DNA from: Beverwykella pulmonaria
Taxonomy: Eukaryota > Ascomycota > Dothideomycetes > Pleosporales > Melanommataceae
DNA: 64,000 nucleotides
Direction: 5' to 3'
Assembly: GCA_001599595.1 (NCBI GenBank)
Contig: BCHH01000010.1
Location: forward strand, 1,423,392 to 1,487,391
The translations under genes and the position numbers were made by a program. Positions 33,149-44,100 of the stretch are shown here, one piece after another; within the stretch, counting starts at the first letter, position 1; each line of letters begins with the position of its first letter. The notes beneath the pieces were generated by a model. The model was given only the letters and a program-made list of their open reading frames with translations. It was not told the DNA's origin and ran no database searches.

Positions 33149-34437
33149 AGGGTTGAAAATGTACCGTATATTAACCCAAAACTCCCGTAGATACTGTATA
33201 TGTATATATACCATACAAATTGGTATCTTACCAGAAATGTAATTTGAATCTGAGTCATCTAGCTTACTGATTCCTGAGTCATCCCACCACCTGAGCTACA
33301 ATTGCAAGGCCCTCTGCAATATTTGTGAGGTGTCCTGACCAAGCGTCGTCTGTGAGCCCTTCTGCTGCCTTTTCCGCCACCCCTCTGCCAACGTCTCGTA
33401 GCGCGTATATAGGTAATCAGGCAGCTCAGAGCAGCTTAGAATGTGCTCCTCCAACTGAGTTATTGGACCAGGCGGTATTGCAGTAGCGACAGCGGATTTC
33501 TGGCTAGGTCAACATGGCATACTGAATAACTGCAACACTGAGAAACTTGATACTAAAGCTAACGGCAGGGCAGTGAGATTGTGTAGCAAAATGTAATAGG
33601 TTGAGTTGCTGTGTTCCTTTGGCTTATATAAAATCTCATATAATCGTATGTATACCGTATATATGCAATATACGGTATGCTGTATAATATACTGCCCAAC
33701 CCTAATGGTGAACGGTAAAAGTAAAGGGTGGGGAAGGTGGGGACGCGGGACGCAAAGCGAATCGGGGGGAACAGCCACGCGGTAAGCGAGATGGCGCTTT
33801 CAATGGTTCGGCTAGCTTGGCACGCTAAAATTTTGCGTGAGCCGCCCAAGCAGCACAACCCAACATCGCTCTCTGTGCTTTCGTGCAGCAGAATCTAACA
33901 CTTACAATCTAATGACTGGACATTGGCCTTCTCTATTGCGCATAGCCCATTTACCTATGTGTCACCGTTGCATCCGTCCTGCAACTCTGTCGTTATTTCT
34001 CCTGCAACCTTGTCATCATCCTCCCCGTTAATCTGCTGCGTCGTACTGTCTCCGCCGTGTTGGCTTTGCCGTGGCGTTCTCACGGTACCCAATTTTCTTC
34101 TGCGCGCAATGCATTACCATCTACCACCCCTGTAACTCTGTCCCCTCTCACCATCCGTTTCCCGCGTCGTGTATTGTACAGTGCACCTACTGTAAGCCCC
34201 CTCGCCATCACTTGCTACCTTACACGGTCTTTGCAGTGCCTGTGCCAACGTCCGGCCCCCCCTCCCACGCGCGATCCTTCCTGAAATGAGTCCTTCCTTC
34301 CTCGCCATTTACTTACAACTTATCTCAATCTTTCCATACCCAGCGGTTAGCTCCTACCGTTGCGCTCTCCGTCTTAGGCTTATACCTATTCTCCCTCACT
34401 TCCCCATCCATACTTCACTTCCTAGCAGTCACAAATA
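33149..34437. other. Divergent intergenic region with palindromes
   Basis: Lies between the minus-strand P450 and the plus-strand membrane-protein gene. It is rich in TATA-like GTATATA words (33160-33220, 33645-33690). The stretch 33830-34430 is pyrimidine-rich with no supported gene. Confidence 0.4.
33652..33678. repeat. Perfect 11-bp palindrome, ATACCGTATAT / ATATACGGTAT
   Basis: Eleven-base arms around a 5-base loop, in an AT-rich stretch. It could be a regulator site or a repeat relic. Confidence 0.6.
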
Positions 34438-35885
34438 ATGGATTTATCGAAGCTCCCACCTGCGCAATATATTCCCGGTAGACAAGCTGCAATCGAACAT
34501 GCTGCTAGAATCGACAAGAAGCCTTTTCTGGTACGAGTTCCCACTAGTAACTGTTATTCCTATCTGCTAATGTGGCGTCCAGGTTTCCGTTAGTGTCTTG
34601 TTCGGAACTGCTGTTCTCTCCGTCTTAGCCCGTTTGTCAATTCGCGTTTTTGGGCGTCGGAAAGTGCGCTGGGATGATGGTCTGGTGCTCCTCGCAACCT
34701 TCACATTGATTGCGGCTTTCGGCTTGTGCCTTAAGCTTCTCGATACACTCTATCTGGTGGAAGCGATTAACAAGAAGGTAACATTCCCATTTCGAGAAGA
34801 TATCTCTGACATACTGGACCTGGTGAAGTGGGCCGCTGTTTTTGCCGCAATGAATTGGACATCGGTCTACCTAGTTAAGTTCGCCTTCATGTACTTCTTC
34901 CGTACTCTGGTCATGGGGGTTTCGCGGCGGGTTACGAACTTCTATTGGACAACCGTTGGCATTCTTGTCGTGTGTTGGATATATACAGTTTTGAATCCGG
35001 TCATCACGTGTCCGCACTTCGGTGCGAGCGCTGGTTAGTTCGCTCTATCTCCCTTCTGAGCTCAAAATCACTGAATCCAGCAGCTAAGTGTGGCACGAAC
35101 CCGCACCAACATATCAGAAGTCTTACAGGCAACATCCTCGTTTCCGTTCTAGACATCATATGCGACAGCCTTAGTATGGACCCTTCGCTCCTGCATTCGC
35201 ACCCAAGCCTACAGTACTAACCTCCGCACCAGTTGTGGCTATCCCAATCGCCATCCTGAACAAGTCCATGATGCCATTCACTCAAAAAGTTTCTCTCGCC
35301 GCAATGTTGGGTCTCTCAGTCGCGATGATCATCTGCGCCCTGATCCGACTCATCGGCTCTGTAACCGATACGCGGAAGGATGGGAGTGGAACGGCGCCGG
35401 TTTGGGCTACATACTGGTCCATAGTAGAAGCCTGTGTCTCGCTAATTATGACATCCGTCATTGTAATCCGCGGCGTCTTCATCACCAATCTCATTCACGA
35501 TGATAGGCGGAAGCAGGATAGCCTCATGCAGCGATTTGGCCGCCGTCTGCTATCTACCTTACGACTTTCCGGATCCTCGAGAAGCAGCAGACGGAGTCCG
35601 CAACGAAGTGGTTACGAATCCGAAGGATACCATACCGGTGGACAAAGTGAGCCCAGGATTGCCACTCAAGGACTCACGCGAGGCACACTTAATGGTGTGA
35701 GGACATTTATTAGCGGCGGGAAGAAAAAAACTACAACTGAGGATGACATGTTGAAGTCTGGGGACACGGCTTTCATCCTTGAGGACATGGACTACCATAA
35801 GATTCGGAGGAACGAGGCAACGAGACCCACGGATACGCCTGACTCATCATATCCCCGCCCAACGGTACCTAGACAAACACAATAG
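34438..35885 (+). CDS. Rhodopsin-domain integral membrane protein
   Basis: Model join(34438..34530,34583..35033,35084..35173,35233..35885), 428 aa, with three GT-AG introns in phase (exon 3 could start 3 nt earlier at an alternative AG). Seven hydrophobic segments fit the fungal rhodopsin-like domain: VSVLFGTAVLSVLARLSI, GLVLLATFTLIAAFGLCL, WAAVFAAMNWTSVYLVKFAF, TTVGILVVCWIYTVL, ILVSVLDIICDSLIVAIPI, VSLAAMLGLSVAMIICALI and WSIVEACVSLIMTSVIVI. The conserved RRKVRWDD after helix 1 and a Lys/Cys loop between helices 4 and 5 are present. The tail of about 140 residues is polar, Arg/Ser/Thr rich. Proteins of this type are very numerous in plant-associated fungi and some resemble PTH11-like receptors. 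No retinal-binding lysine is implied. Confidence 0.82.
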
Positions 35886-36705
35886 TATCAAACTTCCCAG
35901 GCACTGAAGTAGACACCGTGGGCAACAATATGTGGCTTGAATTTCGCGTTCGTTGCGCGCTGGAATTTTGGGTTTATCACTCTTAACGTGGCCAAATGTT
36001 AGGAGAGTTGTAACACGGATGCCGATCGCAACTGTGGTAGTCTGCTTTTGTGAAATTGTTATTGATCGACACCATACGAAGGATCTCATTTTTGCTGCAG
36101 TGTCACTTCTCCACAATCCTAATTTTATCTTTGGGTTCTGAACCCTGTTCCACAAACTGCCCCTGCTTGTATGTATATACGTCATTTACAATCACTTAAA
36201 TCTCGAATCCTTTGCAATAATACTGCATATGGCAAATGCCAAAGCAAACCCGGGCAGCCAGTACAGAGAATGCTAGTCCGCTTCCTGCCCTGACCCAGTA
36301 CCTTGTATCGTATCAAAGCACGAGCGAAACGGGGAGCCATCCCAGAGATTGTTGTGGCTTAGCGTAGCTAGTGGAAGTATTGGCCCGTACACCAAACGCC
36401 TGACCTCAATTCTAAATTCCTCTTGTGCAGAGCTAAAGCACGCAAGTGATAGCGCAAAATGTTCCCGATGACGGTTTCAGACTTCATACTTTGTAGGATC
36501 GAGGCCCTTCGAAATCACGGTAGTACAATACAAATCTGTTTTAGGCAGGTGCCTGCCCTACGTCCCCCCTCAGAAGCATGAACCTGCGGCCTGGAGATTT
36601 CCCTTGACACATCCTGTCCCTATTGCTCTTCCAATACACTGCCGCCGCACCTACACTGCTCGGCGCTGTCCGTTTCGCTTTCCACCCAGCTCAGATTTCT
36701 GCACC
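35886..36705. other. Intergenic spacer
   Basis: 3' flank of the membrane-protein gene and the apparent promoter of the truncated dehydrogenase. The last 100 bases are C/T-rich, as in fungal core promoters. No gene is recognised. Confidence 0.35.
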
Positions 36706-36846
36706 ATGCCTGCGCAACAGGACCGACTGCTAGGCTCTGTTGTTGTGATTGGCGGTTGCGGTTTGCTTGGCCGGCGTACTATTGAGGTTCTACAACTACA
36801 GAATAACTGGCTGCGTAGAGGCGCCGTACAAAGTTATATTGGTTGA
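36706..36846 (+). pseudogene. Truncated NAD(P)-dependent sterol dehydrogenase-like start
   Basis: From ATG 36706 (CACCATGCC) the frame reads about 20 residues of a Rossmann start, DRLLGSVVVIGGCGLLGRR, with the dinucleotide loop GGCGLLG. Sterol-4-alpha-carboxylate 3-dehydrogenase and related epimerases begin this way. After about 35 codons the similarity ends and the frame stops at 46 aa. The rest of the gene is absent; the following DNA is a repeat relic. The gene was probably cut by a rearrangement or insertion. Confidence 0.55.
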
Positions 36847-37060
36847 CTCACAGCGTTGATTGAGTACAAAAACAAAGCTCAACACCAAGAAAACGATCAC
36901 TAATTACCTAATTAGGAAAATGCTATACGCTCCGTAGGATGCCCTGGATACTCTGCTACGGTTACAGACCGTAATCCGCCGTTTTTAACGGTCGCCGTAC
37001 GTATGTAACCACCATACAAGCCGTACCGTACAGCAACAAGGACCTACCGTACCGTACTAC
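36847..37060. other. TACGTA/TACCGTAC-rich spacer
   Basis: Resembles the block at 24360-24540 in its GTACCGTAC words. No coding signal. Confidence 0.35.
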
Positions 37061-37069
37061 GCTACATTG

Positions 37070-37760
37070 AATATGCTGGTGAAGAAGACAAAGAGCTAGA
37101 AGCCCACCATCAAGCTCAGCCAGGAGGGCATTGCCACGGGCGAGCTTCCTTTTGTGTACTAGTTCAACGAGATCCTTGATCGCGAAGAGCAACGCTACGT
37201 GAGCGGCTCCTCCCTTCCTCCCGAGGACAACCTCCACTATCACTCAGATAGGTTCACCGACATGGAATGGAACCTCTTTAAGAATTAGTGGTAGCAGAGC
37301 AGGATCCCGAGATACCTTCGTACGGCGGTGCTGCTTGACCGAGTTAAGGGCGGCGAGTCAAAGTTCACAGCCGAGATTACCCTGAAGGTCAAGGTGTCCA
37401 TGATCAAAAATGTAAAGGGAAAAATTAAAAGATTCCTTAGGATCGATATCAAGGATGAGCCTATTATCCTCAACCCAAGGCTCAAGCCTAAAACAGATTT
37501 TTGTAACAACAAGGTCTCAGCACATTGGGGACTGACTCTCTAGATAACGAGATGGGGTTCCTTCTGTTTAGGAACAGAAAGGGGGACAAATCCAAATCCA
37601 AGGGAGCAAAGGACGCCAAGAACGAGAAAGTGAAGGAAGGAGAGGATTAATAGGTGACAGAATCGTCAAAATGCTGTTGGAAAATGACACGAAAGACAAG
37701 AAGTGTGACGGGCAGCTGAGGGAGCATAGAGCTGAAAGCGGGTTGTATTGCAAGTGACTA
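37070..37760 (+). pseudogene. Decayed repeat gene, unknown
   Basis: The plus strand keeps protein-like runs in more than one frame (FNEILDREEQRYVSGSSLPP; RYLRTAVLLDRVKGGESKFT, followed by KVKVSMIKNVKGK; then a Lys-rich KSKGAKDAKNEKVKEGED tail), broken by stops and frameshifts. I do not recognise the family. Lysine-rich composition and TAG stops suggest a RIP-damaged multicopy gene. Confidence 0.4.
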
Positions 37761-38445
37761 GATGCCGAGCAGAAGCGGCCTGGCTGGATGCTATATACAC
37801 AGTGCCGCGCGCTAAGGCCTAAGCGCTGGATAAGCGAGGTTATGTGACGAGGTCGTCACAAGAAGGCCTCCACTCATATCCTTATTGTCGACCCCGATTA
37901 GGCTATACTCACTAGTCCTCCTCAATCTCGGCCATCCTCTCCACGCACTGCTACATAAAGCTTGTCGCGTTGTCAAGGGCGCTCTTGTCTCCGGTCACAG
38001 TAAAGGTCAGGGCTTATAGTACTAGGCATCGCTACGTCCTGTTGTATAAGGAAGGTATTGACTGGAGCTTGAGGTGCGGTCTAGCTCCAGAAGTAGGTTA
38101 AGCTAAGTCGGGGCCATCGTGCTCCCTGCATTTTTATACTCTCAATCTTCTTCGCCACCATTACGTCCCTGTATACAAAACTATTATTTATCACTCATGA
38201 AACAGCACCAATGCACAAAGAAATAAGAGTCAAGGCTCTCAACCTTGTAGTCGCAAAAGGTAACATATACATTAACAAAGATCTAGCAAGTACATTAAAG
38301 TGGTTGGAGGATATATACAAGAAGCACTAGCCATTCTTGCCACGTGCAGAATCTATAGTGTTGAACAGTGACCCATTTCCATCTCAACTCTGAAGTCCAG
38401 CCAGCAGGAGCGTAACAACTCCCATTCTTCCATATCTCATATCGC
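37761..38445. other. Decayed repeat DNA
   Basis: Short coding-like scraps (for example TVTGDKSALDNATSF on the minus strand near 37920-38010) with no recoverable gene. Confidence 0.3.
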
Positions 38446-38898
38446 TCAGTACGGCTTAAACTCGTACTGTGCCTGCGAAGCTCGATAATCATTGCAAGAA
38501 TTGTCGGTCGGGCCAGTCCAACAGTCTAAGGTGCCAGATCTGCTTCCTGTGTCTCCAACTAGTACGATGTTCGCTTGCAGAAATAGACTGCACGTCAGCT
38601 TTTCCGATGTGTATTTTCCCCCCGGTTGGATTCGAGAGTATCCCTCTTTTTTCAATTCCTTGTCAAACTCGGCTTTCGCAATAGCCAAACTAACTGCTGT
38701 GGCACCGATCCCAGCACTTGTCGCGTACGCAGTTGCGCCGGTTAGTAGGGTAACTGCAGGAGCTGCTGTACCCAGCGACACTATTGTCGCTGCCATGGCA
38801 GCGGCAATGGATGCCCACTGAAGGGCAGCTAAATTTGCGCCGTACTTGATGTACATGTCGTCATTTGTGTCGTTGTAGACGGAGCAGTAGGCGCCCAT
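38446..38898 (-). CDS. 150-aa protein with hydrophobic Ala/Gly core, unknown
   Basis: I choose the ATG at 38898 (MGAYCSVYNDTND). The frame is open 20 codons further but has no upstream ATG. A polar N-terminus (1-22, with CSVYNDTNDDMYIKYG) is followed by a long Ala/Gly/Thr-rich hydrophobic stretch (about 23-75, ALQWASIAAAMAATIVSLG to GIGATAVSLAIA) that could form two helices. A charged linker and a beta-like C-terminus follow (IQPGGKYTSEKLTCSLFLQ, then DCWTGPTDNSCNDY). No classical signal peptide. Three cysteines lie in the C-terminal half. The layout would suit a membrane-inserting protein, but I know no family for it. An upstream exon cannot be ruled out. Confidence 0.6.
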   Translation of the reverse strand: MGAYCSVYNDTNDDMYIKYGANLAALQWASIAAAMAATIVSLGTAAPAVTLLTGATAYATSAGIGATAVSLAIAKAEFDKELKKEGYSRIQPGGKYTSEKLTCSLFLQANIVLVGDTGSRSGTLDCWTGPTDNSCNDYRASQAQYEFKPY

Positions 38899-41172
38899 AG
38901 CTTGATACGGTATTGATTGTAGGTTTCGATTATTGGAAGTAGGGTTTGCGTAAGACAATGCTGGAAGACTGTAAGCTGATATCTATTTACTAGGAGCTAA
39001 AAGGCGGTTGTTGTTGTGTTGAGTGAGGCATCTCTATTGAAAGGTATGTTACAAGCTATTAATGCAGCAGACATAAAAACTGGCGTAAAGCGGATAGAAA
39101 ATCCGACGAGGGAAAAACTCACCTAACGTAGCTGGGCAAATTCTTGAGAATGGCCAGGGGTAGTTTGTAAACAGTAGATGCTATAGCGCAAATTTATAAA
39201 AGATAATAGAGTATCTATATCTGATTAAAGAGTAAGGTTGCTGATGATATTGATTCTTAAGATGTAGGACAGTCCCCTTTAATAAAAAAATCAACCTGTT
39301 AAAAACTGTCACGAGCCCAGCCCTAGATTGTTGCCTGCCTGCGCCTGCGCATTAGCTTGTTACAAAACAAATGCTAGGTCAAATTGCACAGCCTCAACCA
39401 TATCTAGCGCAGTATTGAACAGTCATGCGAAATTTGGCGTGTCGCCACTGAAACCAGCAAAATTAGAAATAACTAGAGTGAACTGCTCGCTCTCCGTCCG
39501 TCTTAGATTTGCATAAGGATGGAAGTGCAGGAGTCTTCTTGGCGTTCTGCCTGCATGCCTAAGGCTTGCTTCTGTGCCTACAATTTCTCTATCTCATTGT
39601 AGCACTCTACATTTTATGACAACGCCTCGCAAACAGCGCAGAGAATCCATCCAATACTAGACAGACCAGAGAGTTTTTAGAATGCCGCCACGCGTTTAGT
39701 GGCTGTGCAGCAGTAGAGGGGCAAGTGCAACAATCTGTGGCGGAGGCGGATGGGATGTCCAATGGGGGAACGGTAATTAGAGGTAGGAAGTGCATGCACA
39801 CTCCAACCCTCAAGCTAGGGGCTTACAATCCCATAGGCACACCTTGGACGAACATCCTAAGAACCCTCACGCCTCCCTTTCCACTGCCCTTTACCCTCCT
39901 AGAAAAGCCCTAGTCCTCCAGCACTCTCAGATACCCCTTTAGCTTTGGAACCAATGGTAACAACCGCATTATTGCTTGGTCTGAAAATGAACCCCTTCCT
40001 AGATTTTCCTCTTAGAGTAAATCTTTCCCGGAAATCATTGCCTCCTGGGGATGCCAACACAGCTGCCTAGGATTGGGAATTGCAATATTGGGAAACACTT
40101 TTCCAGCTTCCAGCTCAAGGACCACTAGCCCAGCTGCTCCTTTAGTTAAATTCAGAATTCCTTTAAGTCTACATTACCAATCCCGCTTTGGAACCCACCA
40201 ACGATATAGGGTTTCAAACTTGCCCATCTACTTCCCTAGGACTAGATGGCGCGTTGCATGTTAACCTCCCTTTGGTCTTTAGTTAAACAAGCAAAGAAAG
40301 TGACGACTTAGAACTCGCAGGTATACAATTAAATGAGTCAAAAATCAGAGGGCTTACACTCGCATTTTGAAACTGGAACTTCACAAAATAGCAAAAGAAA
40401 TTATGCTACAAGGGACCATCAGCTCAGATATATCAATGCGATTGTAATATGCGGATCCATTTCTAGGCGATCTCCTAAGCCAACTTTAGTCTGCTCAATT
40501 GGAGATTATGGAGAAGCGCGGCAGCCACAAAGGACAAGCTCTTGAATTTGGAGAAGAAAACGAGGCATGATGATAACGAATGCAGGACATCGACTCTCAA
40601 CCGCGTCCTAAAGGGTACACACAAATCATTCACAAACGGTTGGTATCTAACCCCCCTGCCCATCTAGGCCCCCTACCCACATATACATGCATGAAAACAC
40701 CATTACACCATCCATCCATCCCGCTAAAAGACAAACCCGCAAAATAATCAAAAGCTGCTAGTTCGTATGCCCAATGATCCATGAAGTCACCGAATGAAAG
40801 AAAAGAGAAACCATCGCATGTGGTACGCCTGCTACCCGCTACTTCGATGTATAAAGTAATCCTCCCCCCAACCGACGACCCTAGCCGCCCGAGAAGGCGC
40901 GCTCGCTATATGAGAACGTTGAGAAAGTATGGAGGGTCGAAATTGGTAGTCCAAATAAGCCAGTAAAGTGAAAGGAAGATGCGCAGAAAGAGAAAAAGTA
41001 GTAGTTGGTTGGTTGGTATTGGAAGGAAACATACGCCTGGACGCTGAAGTTTGCAAGAATTCTGGAAATATGCATGGGAAAAGAAGTCGCGTTTAACGTG
41101 TTTTCACATGGACTGCCTCGCCTGGAGATGAAGAGATCGAGCTGGTATTCATATACCATCAAGGCCGTTGTA
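38899..41172. other. Gene-poor spacer with decayed coding-like DNA
   Basis: 39310-40290 on the plus strand reads as a protein-like but stop-ridden stretch (MTTPRKQRRESIQY, later NPPTI), possibly an old transposon gene; I could not assign it. 40300-41170 holds no gene and includes the 3' flank of the large minus-strand gene. Confidence 0.35.
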
Positions 41173-44100
41173 TTAGTATCGAAGCTTGCCCAATAGAGAA
41201 AAGGAGTAAGCACACTCGCGCTCGGATTTCATCTGTTAGACTGTTAGCATTTGCAACACATTATGCTTGCTGAGCAAATATACCTGTATCATGAAAACCC
41301 TCGCCCTCGCACCGCTGACACCGCCCGTCATCCCAGCTCTGCCGACCTGCCCGTCCGGTCCGATAATATCTTCCCAGACGCTGACGGCAATACCGCTCCT
41401 AGCCACTCGCTCGAAGCAGCTTTCGCTCAGGGTGACATCGAGCAATGTCTCTCCCTTTGCCTTGCCCACGACAACAATACGTTTTTCTTGCATCGGGTTG
41501 CGCACTCCAGGGCTTCCCTTGCCTTGCCTCATAACCGTATGTGGCGTAGAGTGGTCGGGCAACATGATTGTGAGTCGCGCGGAGCCCATGTCGCGCCATT
41601 TGGTCAGTGAGTCACGTTCGTAGAGGCGACATTTCGTGTTCGTGATGCCAGCGGGCGCACCGGGTGCTCGTCCAGGCTCGATCATCATAGGTGTACTGGC
41701 TCCAGATCCTGATCTGCTAGATCCCGTGTCGAAGCTGTTCGTGCTTCGTGAGCCGAGTGTTGAGCTTTTGATGTTGAAACGGCCATTCTTGTTGAAGCTG
41801 AAGCGACCAAGGGCGCTGCGGAGGGCGGTGTTCATTGTGCCGACCGATGACTCGGTGGCTGCAGATATAGAAGCAGCGCGAGTGCTGGTCTTTCTGTAGG
41901 AATTCTTGCGGCCAAGTGTCCCGGCAAGCCAGCCGCTGTTGGAGCCTGAGGTGGACCGAGCTGCATTTTGACGATCCATGGCCTCGGCCCAGCTGCTCTG
42001 GCCATACGGCCCTCGCGCGTTCTGGAGTGCAATATACGTGGGATTGTTGATACGGGAGTGGTTGAGCATGACGTACAACTGGTCGCACTCTGTAGGGTTG
42101 CGCCCCCTCAGCATAATATTATTTCCACTCTTGAGACGGGACTCGGAGGTTGGCGGGGAGCGGATAGTGATATCGATAGCAGTTGACTTTCGCATTGGCA
42201 CTAAGGGCGTGAGATCCATTGCGATGAGAGGCGCCTTTCTCTCTGGTGCAATGATCTCGTCACCGTCCGCAAGGAACGGCTTCGAGTGGGCAGCGGTGAT
42301 CTCAAAGATCTCGACTTTTCCTGGAGTAACGACAATACTGCACTCGACAGGATGCAAGAGCTCCCATCTACCAGCATCTATCCAATTGAAGACTGATGCA
42401 ATTGACTTGGATGCTCGGCTAGATCCTCGTGGGACAGCCCGATAGGGTGTGTTGGAAGCCGATTGAGACGGGGTTATGGTTTCACTCGGCGGTGTATATA
42501 TCGAAGAGGGTGGAGATACCTTCGGGAGTCGTGTGATTTGGCCAAGCGGCATCAATGGTGTAGGAACATCGTCTTCGAGCTCGTCTTCGGATGATTCAGA
42601 AGTAACGGATACATCCTCATCTTCCGAGACTTCTTCTTCGCTCTCACTCGAGGACTCGGTGCAGGTTGATGGCTCATATTCATGCTTGAGAGGTGAAGAC
42701 GACCGTCTTCGGGTCTTATAGCCGGGAAGGGATGGCGTGAAGATCGGCGTCTTAGAGCCTTTGAGAGTTACTGGGGTTGCAGGGCTGGGAGACCGATGTG
42801 GTGGTACAGGCGGAGGAGCATCGCTATCATCTACCAATGGGGTTTCTTCTTCGATAGCTTTGGTATTCTTCTTTTGCAACTTCGCTGGAGCGGACCCCGA
42901 TGGCTCTGGAAATTCGGGAGACTTTGCGGCAAATTCTTGTATGGGAGTGGTGGGTTGACTTGTCTTCCGTATCTTAGGAATGATAGGTAGATCCATAGAT
43001 GGTACAGATGAAGCTCGTCGGTGCATGCCAGGTCGTGTAGGTGTATGATGTATGTCTGTTACAGTGTCATTCTCGTCGTCCGACTCGTCCGAGTACTCTG
43101 CTTCTGATGTGGGAATCCACACGCTGTAGCCCTTGCTTGACTGAGACAATGACGACGATGTGGTAGATTGTGGCTGCTCGGATCTACGGCGCTTGGACAA
43201 TTTCCGAGGCTGGGTTTCCTCCGGTGGATCATGGAGAACGATCTGTCTCGAGGGTCGTGATGCGCTTGGAGATGGAGAAAGGTTCTTGGACAGCCTCTTC
43301 GCTTTGGCACGTCTAAGGCTTATTGGAGAACTACTGCCAGCTCGATCCATAGCATCATCGAAGTTTCGAGGCGTTCGATCGTGTTCATCACTATTATCGT
43401 GGCTTGTGAGTCTCAGTGGGGACTCGCTCGCGCCATGATCGCTTTGCATACGGGCTTCGATGGGTGAAGGCGGTGATATAGCACTGAAATCGCTTTTGCT
43501 CAGTCCCGACAAAATCTCGCTAGGAGGAGTAATTGGAGACACTGTTCGCGATTTCGGTCGTCTCTCTGGTGTATCGTAACCCCATCGTTTGGAGGTAGAC
43601 TTCGCCTGCTCTCCAATTGGTACTTCAATCTCATGCGGGCTTGGAGTTCGACTCTTCTGCGGAGAGGTGCTTTCAGTCGCTGCGGACACTAAAGAAGAAG
43701 AGGCATGACTACTTGACGGTCGTGGCTTGATGAGAAGGCTTTGCTCGCGCTTCAGTTCTGAGAGCTGTGGGGGAATTGGCTGTAGACCCAGCATTTGAAC
43801 CCATTCAAATCCAGCCGCCTCGTCATCTGACCTCAGGGAGAAAACTTCACTCCACTCATTTCCGCCTGCTTGGTATCCGCGTATCATGACAACAATTTCG
43901 CCCTCGAGGTCGCCATTGCGGGCGGAAATGTGGCCGTGTTGTACTGGAGGGAGAAGTAGCCAACGACCGGTGCCGTCAACTTCACAAATGAGGACGTCTC
44001 CGCTATTGCCTGTATTTGGTGGATCATCACGAAGGAGCAGCTCTACACGGCAATTGACTTCTTGCCCGCTTGAATGCATTAAATGCATGTCGAAATGATC

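Noticed and set aside
32341..33258. 305-codon minus-strand frame extending above the second P450 start
   Set aside because: Its first 100 codons are a translation of the minisatellite in another frame, and it reads through the first intron. The spliced model gives a normal P450 N-terminus.
36604..36846. 80-codon frame starting 34 codons upstream of the dehydrogenase ATG
   Set aside because: The upstream part is C/T-rich leader sequence. The ATG at 36706 has the better context and starts at the family N-terminus.
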